Under the pieces are notes generated by a model, which saw only the letters and a list, made by a program, of their open reading frames with translations, was not told where the DNA came from and made no database searches. Source: an uncultured Bacteroidales bacterium (GTDB taxonomy: Bacteria; Bacteroidota; Bacteroidia; Bacteroidales; SZUA-534). Taken from it: a DNA stretch of 64,000 bases. The DNA lies in assembly GCA_902790595.1 (NCBI GenBank), contig CADASL010000008.1:1-64000 (forward strand), written 5' to 3'. The position numbers were made by a program, and so were the translations under genes. This document shows, one piece after another, positions 32,647 through 41,959 of the stretch; the stretch's first letter is position 1, and each line of letters starts with the position of its first letter.

Positions 32647-32964
32647 ATGGGACTCTTGAAAATATCGGTTTTGGCTGGAGCGATTTCGACTGCAAGTCTC
32701 GGCTGCTCGACCGACAGCGATGTGGCCCGTTACGTTGACGGAATGCTCATCGATTATACTGCTTTCGACGGTTGCGGTTGGGTGATTGATTCTGACAATC
32801 AGCTATTTGAGCCGACGAATATTGATGATACCTGTTTCCGTATACATTTGGTCGATAGTGTGAAAGTTCGTTTCGCCTATACCGAAGACGAAGACCAAAA
32901 GTCATTATGTCGGGTTGGAACAGTTATTAAACTGCTTGATATTTACCATCCAAACGATAAATAG
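32647..32964 (+). CDS. Small putative lipoprotein
   Basis: 105 residues. The N-terminus has a hydrophobic stretch ending in a lipobox-like ASLGC, so Cys20 may be lipidated, though the n-region has only one Lys. The rest is acidic (VDGMLIDYTAFDGCGWVID, YTEDEDQ) and not recognised as a known family. It stands alone between a terminator and a convergent gene. Confidence 0.7.
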   Translation: MGLLKISVLAGAISTASLGCSTDSDVARYVDGMLIDYTAFDGCGWVIDSDNQLFEPTNIDDTCFRIHLVDSVKVRFAYTEDEDQKSLCRVGTVIKLLDIYHPNDK

Positions 32965-33005
32965 AGCCTTATCTACAAAAAACTGACACCAAATAAACTA
33001 GTGCC

Positions 33006-33797
33006 TTAATCCTTCACGCACCTTACCGAAATGGCGTTCTGCGGTTTCTCGTAGTAGATGAACGGCTTTTTCAGGTTCTTGTGGTAGTAGAGTTTCCAAA
33101 TGTTGTCGTGCGATTTCGACGATGACCACAGCGAAGCCGAGCTGCCAGAGTTCTGGAATTCGCCGTTGTAGAATCCCGCATACACAAGGTCGAACGGATT
33201 TATCAGATTTTCAACCACCGAATCGTTGCAGAGAGCCACCGAAAGGTCGGTCAGCTCGGCGTGTGTTGGGATGTGCCAACCGTCGGGACAAAGGCCTTGA
33301 GCGCCTTCATCGGTGCTGCCGTTCATTGCGGCGTCCCAAGTGTAGAGCAGTCCATTCTCGGGTGCGTCGGGGTTTTCAAAATATTTCACTTCGTCGCCGT
33401 TGGCGTTGGTTTTCGCCTTCAGATTTTCGGTCATCCAAACGTGTTCACCAACAATGGCGGTGCGGTAACTGTTGCCTTCGTTGTCGATGCAGAGCGGGCA
33501 GTCGGGACCTGTAACTTCAATAGTATCAGCGCCTACGCGGCCTTTGGCGTCGGTGACAGTGACAATGTAGGTGCCCGCCGCCAAGTTGCTGATTTCGGCC
33601 ACAGCCTGATTGTTCGACCAACGGATGGCGTACGGCTCTTTGCCGCCGCTGATGGTTATCGCTATTGAGCCGTCGTTGCTGCCGTAGTCGGACAGGGGCG
33701 TCACGTTCGATTCAATCTCAATTGTTTTCTGACTGCAACTTGCTAATATTGTGCCGATTACTGCGGCTGACAACAGGCTTTTATAATATGCTCGCAT
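33006..33797 (-). CDS. Lipoprotein with SprB and FISUMP domains
   Basis: 263 residues. A lipoprotein signal ends at ILASC (Cys21). Residues about 35-95 form a SprB-type repeat (DGSIAITISGGKEPYAIRWS, AGTYIVTVTDAKG), followed by a FISUMP domain (Fibrobacter succinogenes major paralogous domain) with CIDNEGNSYRTAIVGEHVWMTENL, LLYTWDAA, GLCPDGWHIPTHAE and SVRCVKD. Such proteins are exposed on the cell surface; function unknown. Transcribed opposite to its neighbours, with the stop facing 32964 and the start facing the gene at 33890. Confidence 0.85.
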   Translation of the reverse strand: MRAYYKSLLSAAVIGTILASCSQKTIEIESNVTPLSDYGSNDGSIAITISGGKEPYAIRWSNNQAVAEISNLAAGTYIVTVTDAKGRVGADTIEVTGPDCPLCIDNEGNSYRTAIVGEHVWMTENLKAKTNANGDEVKYFENPDAPENGLLYTWDAAMNGSTDEGAQGLCPDGWHIPTHAELTDLSVALCNDSVVENLINPFDLVYAGFYNGEFQNSGSSASLWSSSKSHDNIWKLYYHKNLKKPFIYYEKPQNAISVRCVKD

Positions 33798-33889
33798 AAT
33801 CTGTAAACGTTAAATAAAAGTTAAACTGCCTTGAAAAAGCGTTTAAAAATAGCAAAAACACGTTTATTTGTGAGTTGATTGGCAAAATT

Positions 33890-34657
33890 ATGACGAAAAT
33901 TACAAAAATAGTTGCGTTCGCGGCCGCTGTTTTGCTTTTGGCGGTCGTTGCCGAAGGGCAGGATCCACTGCAGCCTGCCGCTACAATCATCCGCGGAAGC
34001 ATTCTCGATGCTACTGATTTGCAGCCGATTCCGTATGTCAGCGTTTATGTCAGGCACGGATATGGCACGGCGTCGAACGAGAGCGGATATTTCGAGTTGC
34101 CCTGTCATTCGGGCGATACGATAAACTTTTCGTGTGTTGGCTATCAGCGTGTTACGTTTGCCGTTCCCGATTCGCTCATCGGTCGCAGCCGCGTGGTTGG
34201 AATACTGATGTCGGCCGACACCATTCTTTTGGGCGAAGTTGTGGTGCTGCCGTTTATCACCTACGCGCAATTGAAATACGAAGTGGCCAATATGCCACCC
34301 GATGAGAATATCAGTTTGGCTATCAGTAATATAGATAACGCAGTCAAGTTGGCCATCAGTGCGCCGCATCCGATTCTTGATGCAGAATTGGGGCCGATGC
34401 GGCAACTAGCAAGTTACACTCGCCGCTTGGAATATGCGGGAATGTACGACCCGTCGAAAACGCTAAATCTTGTGGGTTCAGGCTCGGGGTTGGCGTCTTA
34501 CCTGCGGATGCTCAAAAAATCGAAAACGCGGCCATCTGTTTCATACAATTATAATAATGCCGTGTGGCAGCGGCAGATGGCCGACGATGTGCGCAAATTC
34601 GTTGGAAAAAGTAAGACAACAGACGACGGACATCAGACAACAGACGGCGGACAATAG
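33890..34657 (+). CDS. Carboxypeptidase-regulatory-like domain protein
   Basis: 255 residues from the ATG at 33890; an upstream in-frame TTG at 33875 gives a poorer signal peptide. The signal ends near VVAEGQ. Residues about 35-110 are a CarboxypepD_reg-like beta-sandwich (IIRGSILDATDLQPIPYVSVYV, GYFELPC, YQRVTF), as found at the N-terminus of TonB-linked and DUF5686 proteins. No barrel follows. The last 13 residues (TTDDGHQTTDGGQ) are encoded by an intergenic-type repeat that has replaced the original 3' end. Confidence 0.78.
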   Translation: MTKITKIVAFAAAVLLLAVVAEGQDPLQPAATIIRGSILDATDLQPIPYVSVYVRHGYGTASNESGYFELPCHSGDTINFSCVGYQRVTFAVPDSLIGRSRVVGILMSADTILLGEVVVLPFITYAQLKYEVANMPPDENISLAISNIDNAVKLAISAPHPILDAELGPMRQLASYTRRLEYAGMYDPSKTLNLVGSGSGLASYLRMLKKSKTRPSVSYNYNNAVWQRQMADDVRKFVGKSKTTDDGHQTTDGGQ

Positions 34658-34709
34658 TTGGATTTGTATTACTATTAATTAATCAATCCTTCAGTCATTC
34701 AATCCTTTA

Positions 34710-35504
34710 TCACACCGATACTTCGCCCTTGATGTGCGGATGCGGGTTGTAGTTGTCGAGTCGGAAATCGTCGAACTTGAACTTGAAAATGTCGTCAACT
34801 TCGGGGTTAATCCACATTGTGGGCAGCGGCCGCGGCTCGCGTGTGAGTTGCAGTTGAACCTGCTCAAGGTGGTTGTTATATATGTGTAGGTCGCCGAAGG
34901 TGTGGATGAACTCGCCCAACTGCAGGTGGCAGACTTGCGCAACCATCATTGTTAAGAGCGAGTACGACGCAATGTTGAACGGCACGCCCAAAAAGGCGTC
35001 GGCACTGCGCTGGTAGAGTTGGCACGACAGGCGGCCGTTGCGCACGTAGAACTGAAACAACGCGTGGCAGGGTGGTAGAGCCATATGGTCGATGTCGGCA
35101 ACGTTCCAGGCGCTCACAATCAGGCGGCGCGAGTCGGGGTTGGTCTTTATGTTGTGGATGAGTTTGCTTATTTGGTCGATATGCGTGCCGTCGGGTGCGG
35201 GCCACGAGCGCCACTGATAGCCATAGACGTGGCCAAGGTCGCCGTTCTCGTCGGCCCACTCGTTCCAGATTCGTACGCCGTTGTCCTGCAAGTATTTAAC
35301 GTTGGTGTCGCCCGCCAAAAACCACAGCAACTCGTGAATAATCGATTTCAAGTGCAGTTTTTTTGTTGTCAGGCAGGGAAAGCCCGCGTTCAGGTCGAAG
35401 CGCATCTGGTAGCCGAAGGTGCTGATGGTGCCCGTTCCAGTGCGGTCGCTTTTCTTGTCGCCCGTCGCAATAATGTGCGACAGCATATCGAGATATTGTT
35501 TCAT
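34710..35504 (-). CDS. thyA: Thymidylate synthase
   Basis: 264 residues from [11 protein letters not shown], exactly the length of the Escherichia coli enzyme; an upstream reading to 35528 is not needed. ThyA methylates dUMP to dTMP with methylenetetrahydrofolate. The catalytic cysteine is in [31 protein letters not shown] and [12 protein letters not shown] mark the folate and dUMP sites. A deoxynucleoside kinase is encoded 2.8 kb away, also on the minus strand. Confidence 0.97.
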   Translation of the reverse strand: MKQYLDMLSHIIATGDKKSDRTGTGTISTFGYQMRFDLNAGFPCLTTKKLHLKSIIHELLWFLAGDTNVKYLQDNGVRIWNEWADENGDLGHVYGYQWRSWPAPDGTHIDQISKLIHNIKTNPDSRRLIVSAWNVADIDHMALPPCHALFQFYVRNGRLSCQLYQRSADAFLGVPFNIASYSLLTMMVAQVCHLQLGEFIHTFGDLHIYNNHLEQVQLQLTREPRPLPTMWINPEVDDIFKFKFDDFRLDNYNPHPHIKGEVSV

Positions 35505-35670
35505 TATGTAGCGATTTTTTGAGCGCACAATTTAATCAGCCGCCGCCAATTTCCGCCAACTTGCCGTCGAGATGTTATTAACAAGTTTAGAAATGTTTGT
35601 TAGGATTGTTTGTTATGTCCGACTTCGCGCGCACTAACACCATAGCATTTTTTCGGAGCCTTTTCAAAGT

Positions 35671-35730
35671 ATCCAAATTCCCAAATCTCATTAATAAAAT
35701 TACTTTTGGGAAAAAAGCCCCTTATTTTGT
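35671..35730 (+). repeat. 60-bp direct repeat, left copy
   Basis: This 60-bp sequence matches 37251-37310 at 54 of 60 positions with no gaps, and the two copies bracket the ATPase gene. Within it TTCCCAAA (35678-35685) and TTTGGGAA (35705-35712) can form a hairpin. Confidence 0.9.
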
Positions 35731-35760
35731 TGAAATTTTGGGCAAATTCTTATACTTTTG
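35730..35760 (+). promoter_or_regulatory. Promoter of the ATPase gene
   Basis: TTG at 35730-35732, a 20-bp spacer and TACTTTTG at 35753-35760 fit the Bacteroidetes consensus. The -33 box touches the end of the left direct repeat. Confidence 0.6.
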
Positions 35761-35779
35761 AAGAAAAAATGACAATTGT

Positions 35780-37219
35780 ATGGACAGGCTTATTGGCAGG
35801 GAACGTGAAATGAAAGAACTCGACAGATGCTTGAAGAGCAATCAGTCGGAGTTTGTGATTGTCTATGGGCGGCGCCGCGTAGGAAAGACATTCCTTGTTG
35901 ATGAGTTTTTTCAATCCACTTACGATTTTTCGTTCGTGGGCGGCCATAACGTCTCGCCAAAAAAGCAACTTCGCGACTTTGCCAAGGCCATCAAAAAATA
36001 CGCACGCCTGCCCAAGCAACCTAGATTCGCCGATTGGTCGGAAGCGTTCGATGCCCTTGTGGAATTGATGGAGTCGTTGCCTACTGACCGCAAGAAAGTT
36101 ATTTTCATTGATGAAATGCCGTGGATAGACACGCCGCAGTCCGATTTTGTTGAAGAGTTTGAGACGTTTTGGAATGGTTGGGGTGCCCGACGCCGCGATA
36201 TTATGCTCATCGCAAGTGGCAGCGCAACAAGTTGGATGATTGATAAAATTATTGAAAATCAGGGTGGATTGCATTGCCGCGTTACCTGTAATCTCTATCT
36301 GCGGCCGTTTACGCTCAATGAAGCCGAACAATATCTGCGAATGAAAAACTGCCATTGGGACCGATACCAGATTGTGCAGGCATATATGGTTATCGGCGGT
36401 GTTCCTTTCTATTGGAATCTGCTCGACACCCGATTAAGCCTTGTACAAAACATCGACAGACTGTTTTTCCAGCGCAACGCCATTCTGCGAATCGAGTTCG
36501 ACGAACTTTACAACGCGCTTTTCGTCCACGCCGACCGTTACATAAATGTTGTTCAGTTATTGGCCGATAACCAAGCGGGGCTTACACGCTCACAAATCGG
36601 TGCTTTGGCAGGGCTCGATGGCAAGATGCTGACGATTGTCATCCGAAACCTGGAGCGTTGCGATATAATTTTGCGTTACAGCCAGTTAGGGAATAAGGTA
36701 AAAGATGCCATTTACCGTTTGTCCGATTTCTATACGCTTTTCTATCTGAAATATGTCAGCGGCAACAACTCGCTCGACGAGTCGTGGTGGAGCAATCATT
36801 TTATGTCGCATAGCGTTGATAGTTGGCAGGGGCAGTCGTTTGAACTTGTGTGTATGACTCACACTGATGCCATAAAACGTAAAATGGGTATTAGCGGCAT
36901 CGCCACCGAAATATCTTCGTGGCGGTTTGTTCCCGCAAGGGGTTCCGACGAAACGGGAGCGCAGGTGGATATGGTTATTTCGCGAGCCGACCGAGTAATC
37001 AATCTTTGTGAGATAAAATTCGCTGTCGGAAAATTCCAACTGACAAGCGCTTATGCCGATTCGCTTCGAACCCGATTGGAAATTTTCTGCACAAAGACTA
37101 AAACAAAATACGCCGTTGTACAGACTTTTATAACCACATATGGTGTGGCGGACGGCATAAATAGCAGTATTGTTCAACAGGAAGTTATAATGGACGATTT
37201 GTTCGGACAGCCAGTCTGA
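35780..37219 (+). CDS. AAA-type ATPase with DUF234 nuclease-like domain
   Basis: 479 residues. The N-terminal ATPase domain (archaeal ATPase family, PF01637 type) has Walker A in YGRRRVGKTFLVDE (about residues 30-43) and Walker B in VIFIDEMPWID (about 110-120). The region from about 320 corresponds to DUF234, with VDMVISRADRVINLCEIKF, a PDDEXK-like D...ExK arrangement. These ATPases occur in many copies in Bacteroidetes, spirochaetes and archaea; their role is unknown and may be linked to mobile DNA or defence. It is flanked by 60-bp direct repeats and preceded by its own promoter. Confidence 0.88.
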   Translation: MDRLIGREREMKELDRCLKSNQSEFVIVYGRRRVGKTFLVDEFFQSTYDFSFVGGHNVSPKKQLRDFAKAIKKYARLPKQPRFADWSEAFDALVELMESLPTDRKKVIFIDEMPWIDTPQSDFVEEFETFWNGWGARRRDIMLIASGSATSWMIDKIIENQGGLHCRVTCNLYLRPFTLNEAEQYLRMKNCHWDRYQIVQAYMVIGGVPFYWNLLDTRLSLVQNIDRLFFQRNAILRIEFDELYNALFVHADRYINVVQLLADNQAGLTRSQIGALAGLDGKMLTIVIRNLERCDIILRYSQLGNKVKDAIYRLSDFYTLFYLKYVSGNNSLDESWWSNHFMSHSVDSWQGQSFELVCMTHTDAIKRKMGISGIATEISSWRFVPARGSDETGAQVDMVISRADRVINLCEIKFAVGKFQLTSAYADSLRTRLEIFCTKTKTKYAVVQTFITTYGVADGINSSIVQQEVIMDDLFGQPV

Positions 37220-37250
37220 AAATTGTCGGGTTTGCCTTATTTTTTTATGC

Positions 37251-37310
37251 ATCCAAATTCCCAAATCTCATTAAAAAATTCACTTTTGGGAAAAAAGCCC
37301 CCATTTTTGT
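37251..37310 (+). repeat. 60-bp direct repeat, right copy
   Basis: Begins 32 bp after the ATPase stop and matches 35671-35730 at 54 of 60 positions. The TTCCCAAA/TTTTGGGAA hairpin is kept. Weak similarity continues for about 20 bp beyond the repeat, into what is promoter sequence in the left copy. Confidence 0.9.
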
Positions 37311-37351
37311 GTGGTTTTCGGACATTTTTTGTGGCTTGCGCCGAAAAAATA

Positions 37352-38272
37352 TCACCCCGCCTTCGCACGTTTTATCAGGAACGGTGTGAGAATGTCGGCG
37401 AAATTCTGGTTCACGTCGGCGCTTACGAGTTCGATGCCGTACTGGCCGCACTTTGTCTGCAAATCGCTCAAAAAAGAATTGACGGTTGATTGGTAAGTGT
37501 CGCGTATCTGGTTGGGGTTCAGTTTGATTCGCTCGCCCGTTTCCATATCCACAAAGCAGACGGGGCGGTTAGGGTAGTCGAGCCGCATCTCGTGCTCGTG
37601 GTCGGTGATGTGGAAGATGACCACTTCGTGGCGATTGTGCTTCAAGTGCTCGATGGCGCTGTAAAGTCCCTGCATATCAGGCGCGAACAGGTCGGAAAAG
37701 ACGATTATCAGCGACCGCTTGTGCATTTTTTCGGCCGTCAGGTGCAGAGTGTCGGCAAGGTCGGTGGTGTGTCGCGCTGATGAGTGCTTCGCCCAAAGGC
37801 ACTTCTCGAGTTCGGCGTAGAGCATTTTTGCGTGCGATTCCGACAGCCGCGATTCGGTCTGCAGTTCAATCTGGTCCGAAAAGAGCGTGATGCCCACCGC
37901 GTCGCGCTGGCGGCGCAGAAGATGGATGAGTGCTGCTGCCGAGTAGATTGAGAATGTGAGTTTGTTCATCTGCTTGCCCTTGCCCGTCGGGAACAGCATC
38001 GACGACGACGTGTCAATCAGAATGTTGCACCGCATATTGGTCTCTTCTTCGAACTGTTTGGTGAAGAGTTTGTCGGTGCGGGCAAATAGTTTCCAGTCGA
38101 TGTGGCGCGTCGATTCGCCCTGGTTGTAGAGCCTATGTTCGGCAAACTCAACCGAGAATCCGTGGTAAGGGCTTTTGTGCAAGCCAGTTATGAAGCCTTC
38201 CACAATTTGGCGGGCGCACCATTCGAGATTGTCGAACCTGTCGAATTCGATTATCTCTTGCAGCGTTTCCAT
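37352..38272 (-). CDS. DUF58 domain protein
   Basis: 306 residues. The DUF58 core is seen in GESTRHIDWKLFARTDKLF and a von Willebrand A-type fold with the metal-site motif DTSSSM (about residues 87-92), followed by IVFSDLF. DUF58 proteins are usually encoded with MoxR ATPases and are thought to help in protein maturation or complex assembly; no MoxR gene lies in this window. The 5' end follows the deoxynucleoside kinase stop by 3 bp, so the two form an operon. Confidence 0.9.
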   Translation of the reverse strand: METLQEIIEFDRFDNLEWCARQIVEGFITGLHKSPYHGFSVEFAEHRLYNQGESTRHIDWKLFARTDKLFTKQFEEETNMRCNILIDTSSSMLFPTGKGKQMNKLTFSIYSAAALIHLLRRQRDAVGITLFSDQIELQTESRLSESHAKMLYAELEKCLWAKHSSARHTTDLADTLHLTAEKMHKRSLIIVFSDLFAPDMQGLYSAIEHLKHNRHEVVIFHITDHEHEMRLDYPNRPVCFVDMETGERIKLNPNQIRDTYQSTVNSFLSDLQTKCGQYGIELVSADVNQNFADILTPFLIKRAKAG

Positions 38273-38275
38273 CCG

Positions 38276-38896
38276 CTATTTCTGCTTGAAAAGGCCGTTG
38301 ATTTCGGCGTCCACGCGGTCGATGATGGTGCGCAGGTCCTCGGGTTTTTCGGTGAAGTTCATATCATCGACATCGAAAATGAGCAGTTTTCCCAAATCGT
38401 ACTTTGCAATCCACGCCTCGTAGCGCTCGTTGAGCCGCTTCAGGTAATCCAAGCGGATTGAACTCTCGTAGTCGCGGCCGCGCTTTTGGATGTTGCGCAC
38501 CAGAGTTGGCACCGATGCACGCAGATATATCAGCAAATCAGGCGGCTGAATGAATTTGCTCATCAGTTCGAACGATGAGAAATAGGTGTTGAAGTCGCGT
38601 GTGCTCAACAGTCCCATATCGTGCAGGTTGGGCGCGAAAATGTGTGCGTCCTCGTAGATGGTGCGGTCCTGGATGATGGTTTTGCCCGATTTCAGGATTT
38701 GCAGAATCTGGTTGTATCGGCTGTTCAGAAAATAAATCTGAAGGTTGAACGACCAGCGCTGCATATCGTTGTAAAAATCGTTCATATACGGGTTGTCGGC
38801 CTCTTCGTAGTGGGCTTCCCATTTGAAGTTTTTGGCCAAAAGCCCTGTCAGAGTGGTCTTTCCAGAGCCGATGTTTCCTGCTATTCCGATGTACAT
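38276..38896 (-). CDS. Deoxynucleoside kinase
   Basis: 206 residues. P-loop GNIGSGKTT at residues 6-14, the DRTIYEDAHIFA motif (about 78-89) and the LID-like RGRDYESSIRLDYL mark the deoxyadenosine/deoxyguanosine kinase family, which phosphorylates salvaged deoxynucleosides. The exact substrate cannot be set by eye. Probably co-transcribed with the DUF58 gene. Confidence 0.92.
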   Translation of the reverse strand: MYIGIAGNIGSGKTTLTGLLAKNFKWEAHYEEADNPYMNDFYNDMQRWSFNLQIYFLNSRYNQILQILKSGKTIIQDRTIYEDAHIFAPNLHDMGLLSTRDFNTYFSSFELMSKFIQPPDLLIYLRASVPTLVRNIQKRGRDYESSIRLDYLKRLNERYEAWIAKYDLGKLLIFDVDDMNFTEKPEDLRTIIDRVDAEINGLFKQK

Positions 38897-38966
38897 AGTG
38901 TCAGTTTTTAGTTGCGACTAAAATAGAAAAAATTCCGTGATTTCTGTGTTTTCCGTGGTTAATGTT

Positions 38967-41402
38967 TCAGAACCTCAACTGCATCTTCGCCAAAATTCCG
39001 AACGGCAGCACATCCTCGTGGTCGAGATAGGTGAGACGCCAGATGGCATCGACGCGGAAAAACTTGAAAATGTTTTCGATACCAACGCCCGCTTCGGCGT
39101 ACGGCTTGTGCAGAGTGTTGAGCGTGGTGGGGAAAAACAGGTCGTCGTTGGTGCGGTGCGCAAAATCGCCGACCAGAATCTTGCCTGTGGCCACCTCGCG
39201 CCATTTGAGCCGTCGCATTAGTGGTATGTGGTTCAGAAACAATCCTTTAAAGTGATGTTCGAGCATAAGGGTGACGTACTGGTCGCTCACAAACTCGTAG
39301 TAGTTCATCAGGTTGAAGGCATACTCGTCGTAGGCGTAGGTTTGGTTGCCCTCGTGCAGTTGCTGGAACGGGAACGGCGCCTTGCCAAACGTTTTTCCCG
39401 CGTCGATAACGTAGCGCAAATCGCCCAGCGGCTTCAGCGGCACAGTCTGTTCCACACTTGCGTGAAGTTTGTAATACTCATATTTACTGTTCATTATGTT
39501 TGGCACGCCGACGGTCAGCCCGATGTTGAAAATCGGGTAGTCGGTGCCAAGGCTGCGGCGCTCGAACTCGCCCATAATAAACTTCTCGTTGTAGGCGAAT
39601 CGGAAATTTACCGACAATTCGGTCGTGCGCAGGCTGGTAACATTCACTGTGTCACGCAGTTTCTCGTCGTACATCTGGAATGGCACCGTTTCCGACGCGT
39701 AAATCTGCTTGTGGCGCACCTTGAACTTGGTTGAGAAGCCCGCAAACCACTCGTGGTCGTAGTAGGCACCGCCCTCGTTCACAATGGTAAGTTTGTCGTT
39801 CTGCTCGCGCGCAAACAGCGACGACAGGATGTTGTCGCTCAAAAAGGCGTTGTCGGTCAGGCCGAGTTGCTCGTTGTCGTGGAAATAGTAGATATTGGCG
39901 CACCGTCGGGGCATTTTGCTGAACATTTCAGTAAATCCTAGGCCGTACTTCAGTTTGCGGTCGCGGGTTCCATACGCCAGGTGGCCGTAAAGCATATGCC
40001 TGGTACTGAATAAGTTGCTGGTGCGCAGACTCAATTTGAAACGGCTACCCTCGATTGGGTTGAAGCTGTAGAGCGTGTAGTATGGACCAACTTCAACGTA
40101 TCCACTTTCCCAATAGCCTGTTATAAAGGCGTTTACAAGTTTGACGATGTTGTTGAACATTGGCACTTCGCGCACCGAGTCCACCATCACATAAATGTCC
40201 TTCTCGCGCTGGCTCAATTCCTCGTGACGCAGGTGGTCCCAGTCGTCGGTCGATTTCTGCATCGCGTCGTCGAGCAGCACGGTTTCGGTCGGTGCCGATG
40301 CCGAGAAAGTCTTTTCGGGCAGGTCGGGGTGAATGTTTATGTTGCTGTACGACGTGGTTTTGCGCCCGAAAAAGCCGTAGTCTTTCTGCGTCACCGAGAA
40401 ATCGACAAACAGTTCCTGCTTCTTCGGAAACCACACAGAATCATCGACATACGTAAACGACTGCTCGGCCACAAAATCCGACACAAAGTTGATGTTCACG
40501 CCCTCGGAAATGCGGATTTTGTAACTCTCGATGGCAAACGTAGTGTCGTGCACCCAGAAGTAGCCCGTGAACGTGGGTTCCTGCTTGCGTTTCGGCTTGA
40601 ATGAAATCTGATAGCACCAGCGATTGTCGCGGAAAGTGCTGTCAATCAGGTAATATTTGTAGTACACGCGGCCGATGTTCGCAATCGGGCTCACAAAATC
40701 GTGTCCCAGAATCGGCACAAAATTGTCATAGATATTGAAATCCAGATACATCTTGCCCGTAAATTCCGACACCATATCGTCCTCGGTGCCCGAGATGCGG
40801 CTCGCCTTTATCACCTCTTTCTCGCGCTTGGGGTTCTTTTGATAGTAATAGTCTGACAATGTTTCGGTTATGAACACTGGCAAGAAGGTTTTTCCTGTTA
40901 TTGCCGATGTGTCGATATAATCGAAAATGAATTGAAACTTCTTGAAAATCTTTTGGTTTTTGTATTCCTCAGAGATGTTGTTAATGTCGAGTTCCATTTT
41001 GTTGTAAACCTCGTAGGTGTAGAGCGACTGGCGCATCGGGTTGTTGCGCGCCTTGTTCTCGTTAATCGCGCGCAGAATGCGGAACGCGGGATTCTCGCCA
41101 GGGTGCACCACAATCTCGTCCATCACAATGTTGTCGGGTTCGAGCCTGATGTTAAGTTCCTGATAACTGCCGTTGCGCAATGCGGTTTTGAATGTCCGGT
41201 AGCCCATAAACGACACCACCAGCGAGTCGACCTGTGAGCGTGTCTCGATGAAAAATGTGCCGTCAACACTTGTGATGGTGCCGATGGTCGTGCCCGTGAT
41301 GGCTACGTTCACAAACGGCATTGGCTCGTCGTTTTCGGCATCAACCACTGTTCCGCGGACACGCGTCACCTGTGCCGATAGTTGCACGGCGCAGAGCAGC
41401 AA
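38967..41402 (-). CDS. DUF5686 and carboxypeptidase-like-regulatory outer-membrane protein
   Basis: 811 residues from the TTG at 41402. Layout: signal peptide; CarboxypepD_reg-like domain (RGTVVDAENDEPMPFVNVAI ...); a segment with MDEIVVHPGENPAFRILRAI; and a long DUF5686 region ending in an outer-membrane barrel (VLPFGILAKMQLRF with terminal Phe). The true start is probably further upstream: codons back to 41432 read KLKLNILLLLLLCAV, a good signal peptide, but the codon where ATG is expected is ACG (41432-41430) and a TAA lies just before it. So the gene either uses a non-standard start, has lost its ATG, or carries a sequence error. Function unknown; probably envelope-related. Confidence 0.9.
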   Translation of the reverse strand: MLLCAVQLSAQVTRVRGTVVDAENDEPMPFVNVAITGTTIGTITSVDGTFFIETRSQVDSLVVSFMGYRTFKTALRNGSYQELNIRLEPDNIVMDEIVVHPGENPAFRILRAINENKARNNPMRQSLYTYEVYNKMELDINNISEEYKNQKIFKKFQFIFDYIDTSAITGKTFLPVFITETLSDYYYQKNPKREKEVIKASRISGTEDDMVSEFTGKMYLDFNIYDNFVPILGHDFVSPIANIGRVYYKYYLIDSTFRDNRWCYQISFKPKRKQEPTFTGYFWVHDTTFAIESYKIRISEGVNINFVSDFVAEQSFTYVDDSVWFPKKQELFVDFSVTQKDYGFFGRKTTSYSNINIHPDLPEKTFSASAPTETVLLDDAMQKSTDDWDHLRHEELSQREKDIYVMVDSVREVPMFNNIVKLVNAFITGYWESGYVEVGPYYTLYSFNPIEGSRFKLSLRTSNLFSTRHMLYGHLAYGTRDRKLKYGLGFTEMFSKMPRRCANIYYFHDNEQLGLTDNAFLSDNILSSLFAREQNDKLTIVNEGGAYYDHEWFAGFSTKFKVRHKQIYASETVPFQMYDEKLRDTVNVTSLRTTELSVNFRFAYNEKFIMGEFERRSLGTDYPIFNIGLTVGVPNIMNSKYEYYKLHASVEQTVPLKPLGDLRYVIDAGKTFGKAPFPFQQLHEGNQTYAYDEYAFNLMNYYEFVSDQYVTLMLEHHFKGLFLNHIPLMRRLKWREVATGKILVGDFAHRTNDDLFFPTTLNTLHKPYAEAGVGIENIFKFFRVDAIWRLTYLDHEDVLPFGILAKMQLRF

Positions 41403-41464
41403 AAGCAGTAATATGTTAAGTTTAAGTTTCGTGGTTTATATTTTTGGACTACAGACTACGGACT

Positions 41465-41926
41465 TCAGACTTCAAACGGGGCTGTGACCGTCAATGTTTC
41501 ATTCTTATTGTTTTGTGCTCTTGGTTTCTTAAATAGTAATGCTATTGGATTATAAAACGGCACCAAAGCCATTAAAACATTTACTTTCATATTCTGGCAG
41601 CGAAGCATACTTAATGCAATGTAAGTAGCAGATAACGCAGAAAAAGTAGGGAATGGTGCATAATAAAATGCATCACTATAATGTGTCGCCACTATAGAAT
41701 CAATCCAAATCGATAACCCCAACCCTATAATGTTTCCCAACAATAACCATATAATTGTGATGAAAATTAAGCATATAAAGAATAAAAGAAATATGTTTAA
41801 ATGCATTGCTTGTGGATGATAAAACTCATATTGTAATACTGCATAATAGAACAATATTAGAATGCAAAAACATTTTCTATTTATCCCAACAGATAGCAAT
41901 CTGTTTATATGATAATTTATTTGCAT
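41465..41926 (-). CDS. Small membrane protein, AT-rich
   Basis: 153 residues with about four hydrophobic segments (near residues 20-33, 45-75 and 95-130). No family is recognised. AT-rich compared with both neighbours, so possibly acquired. The last residues (TVTAPFEV) are encoded by a GACTTCAGACTTC-type intergenic repeat that has run into the gene, so the original 3' end may be lost. Confidence 0.6.
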   Translation of the reverse strand: MQINYHINRLLSVGINRKCFCILILFYYAVLQYEFYHPQAMHLNIFLLFFICLIFITIIWLLLGNIIGLGLSIWIDSIVATHYSDAFYYAPFPTFSALSATYIALSMLRCQNMKVNVLMALVPFYNPIALLFKKPRAQNNKNETLTVTAPFEV

Positions 41927-41959
41927 TTCAGTCAGATATTTAAGTTTGTCAAAACTTAG

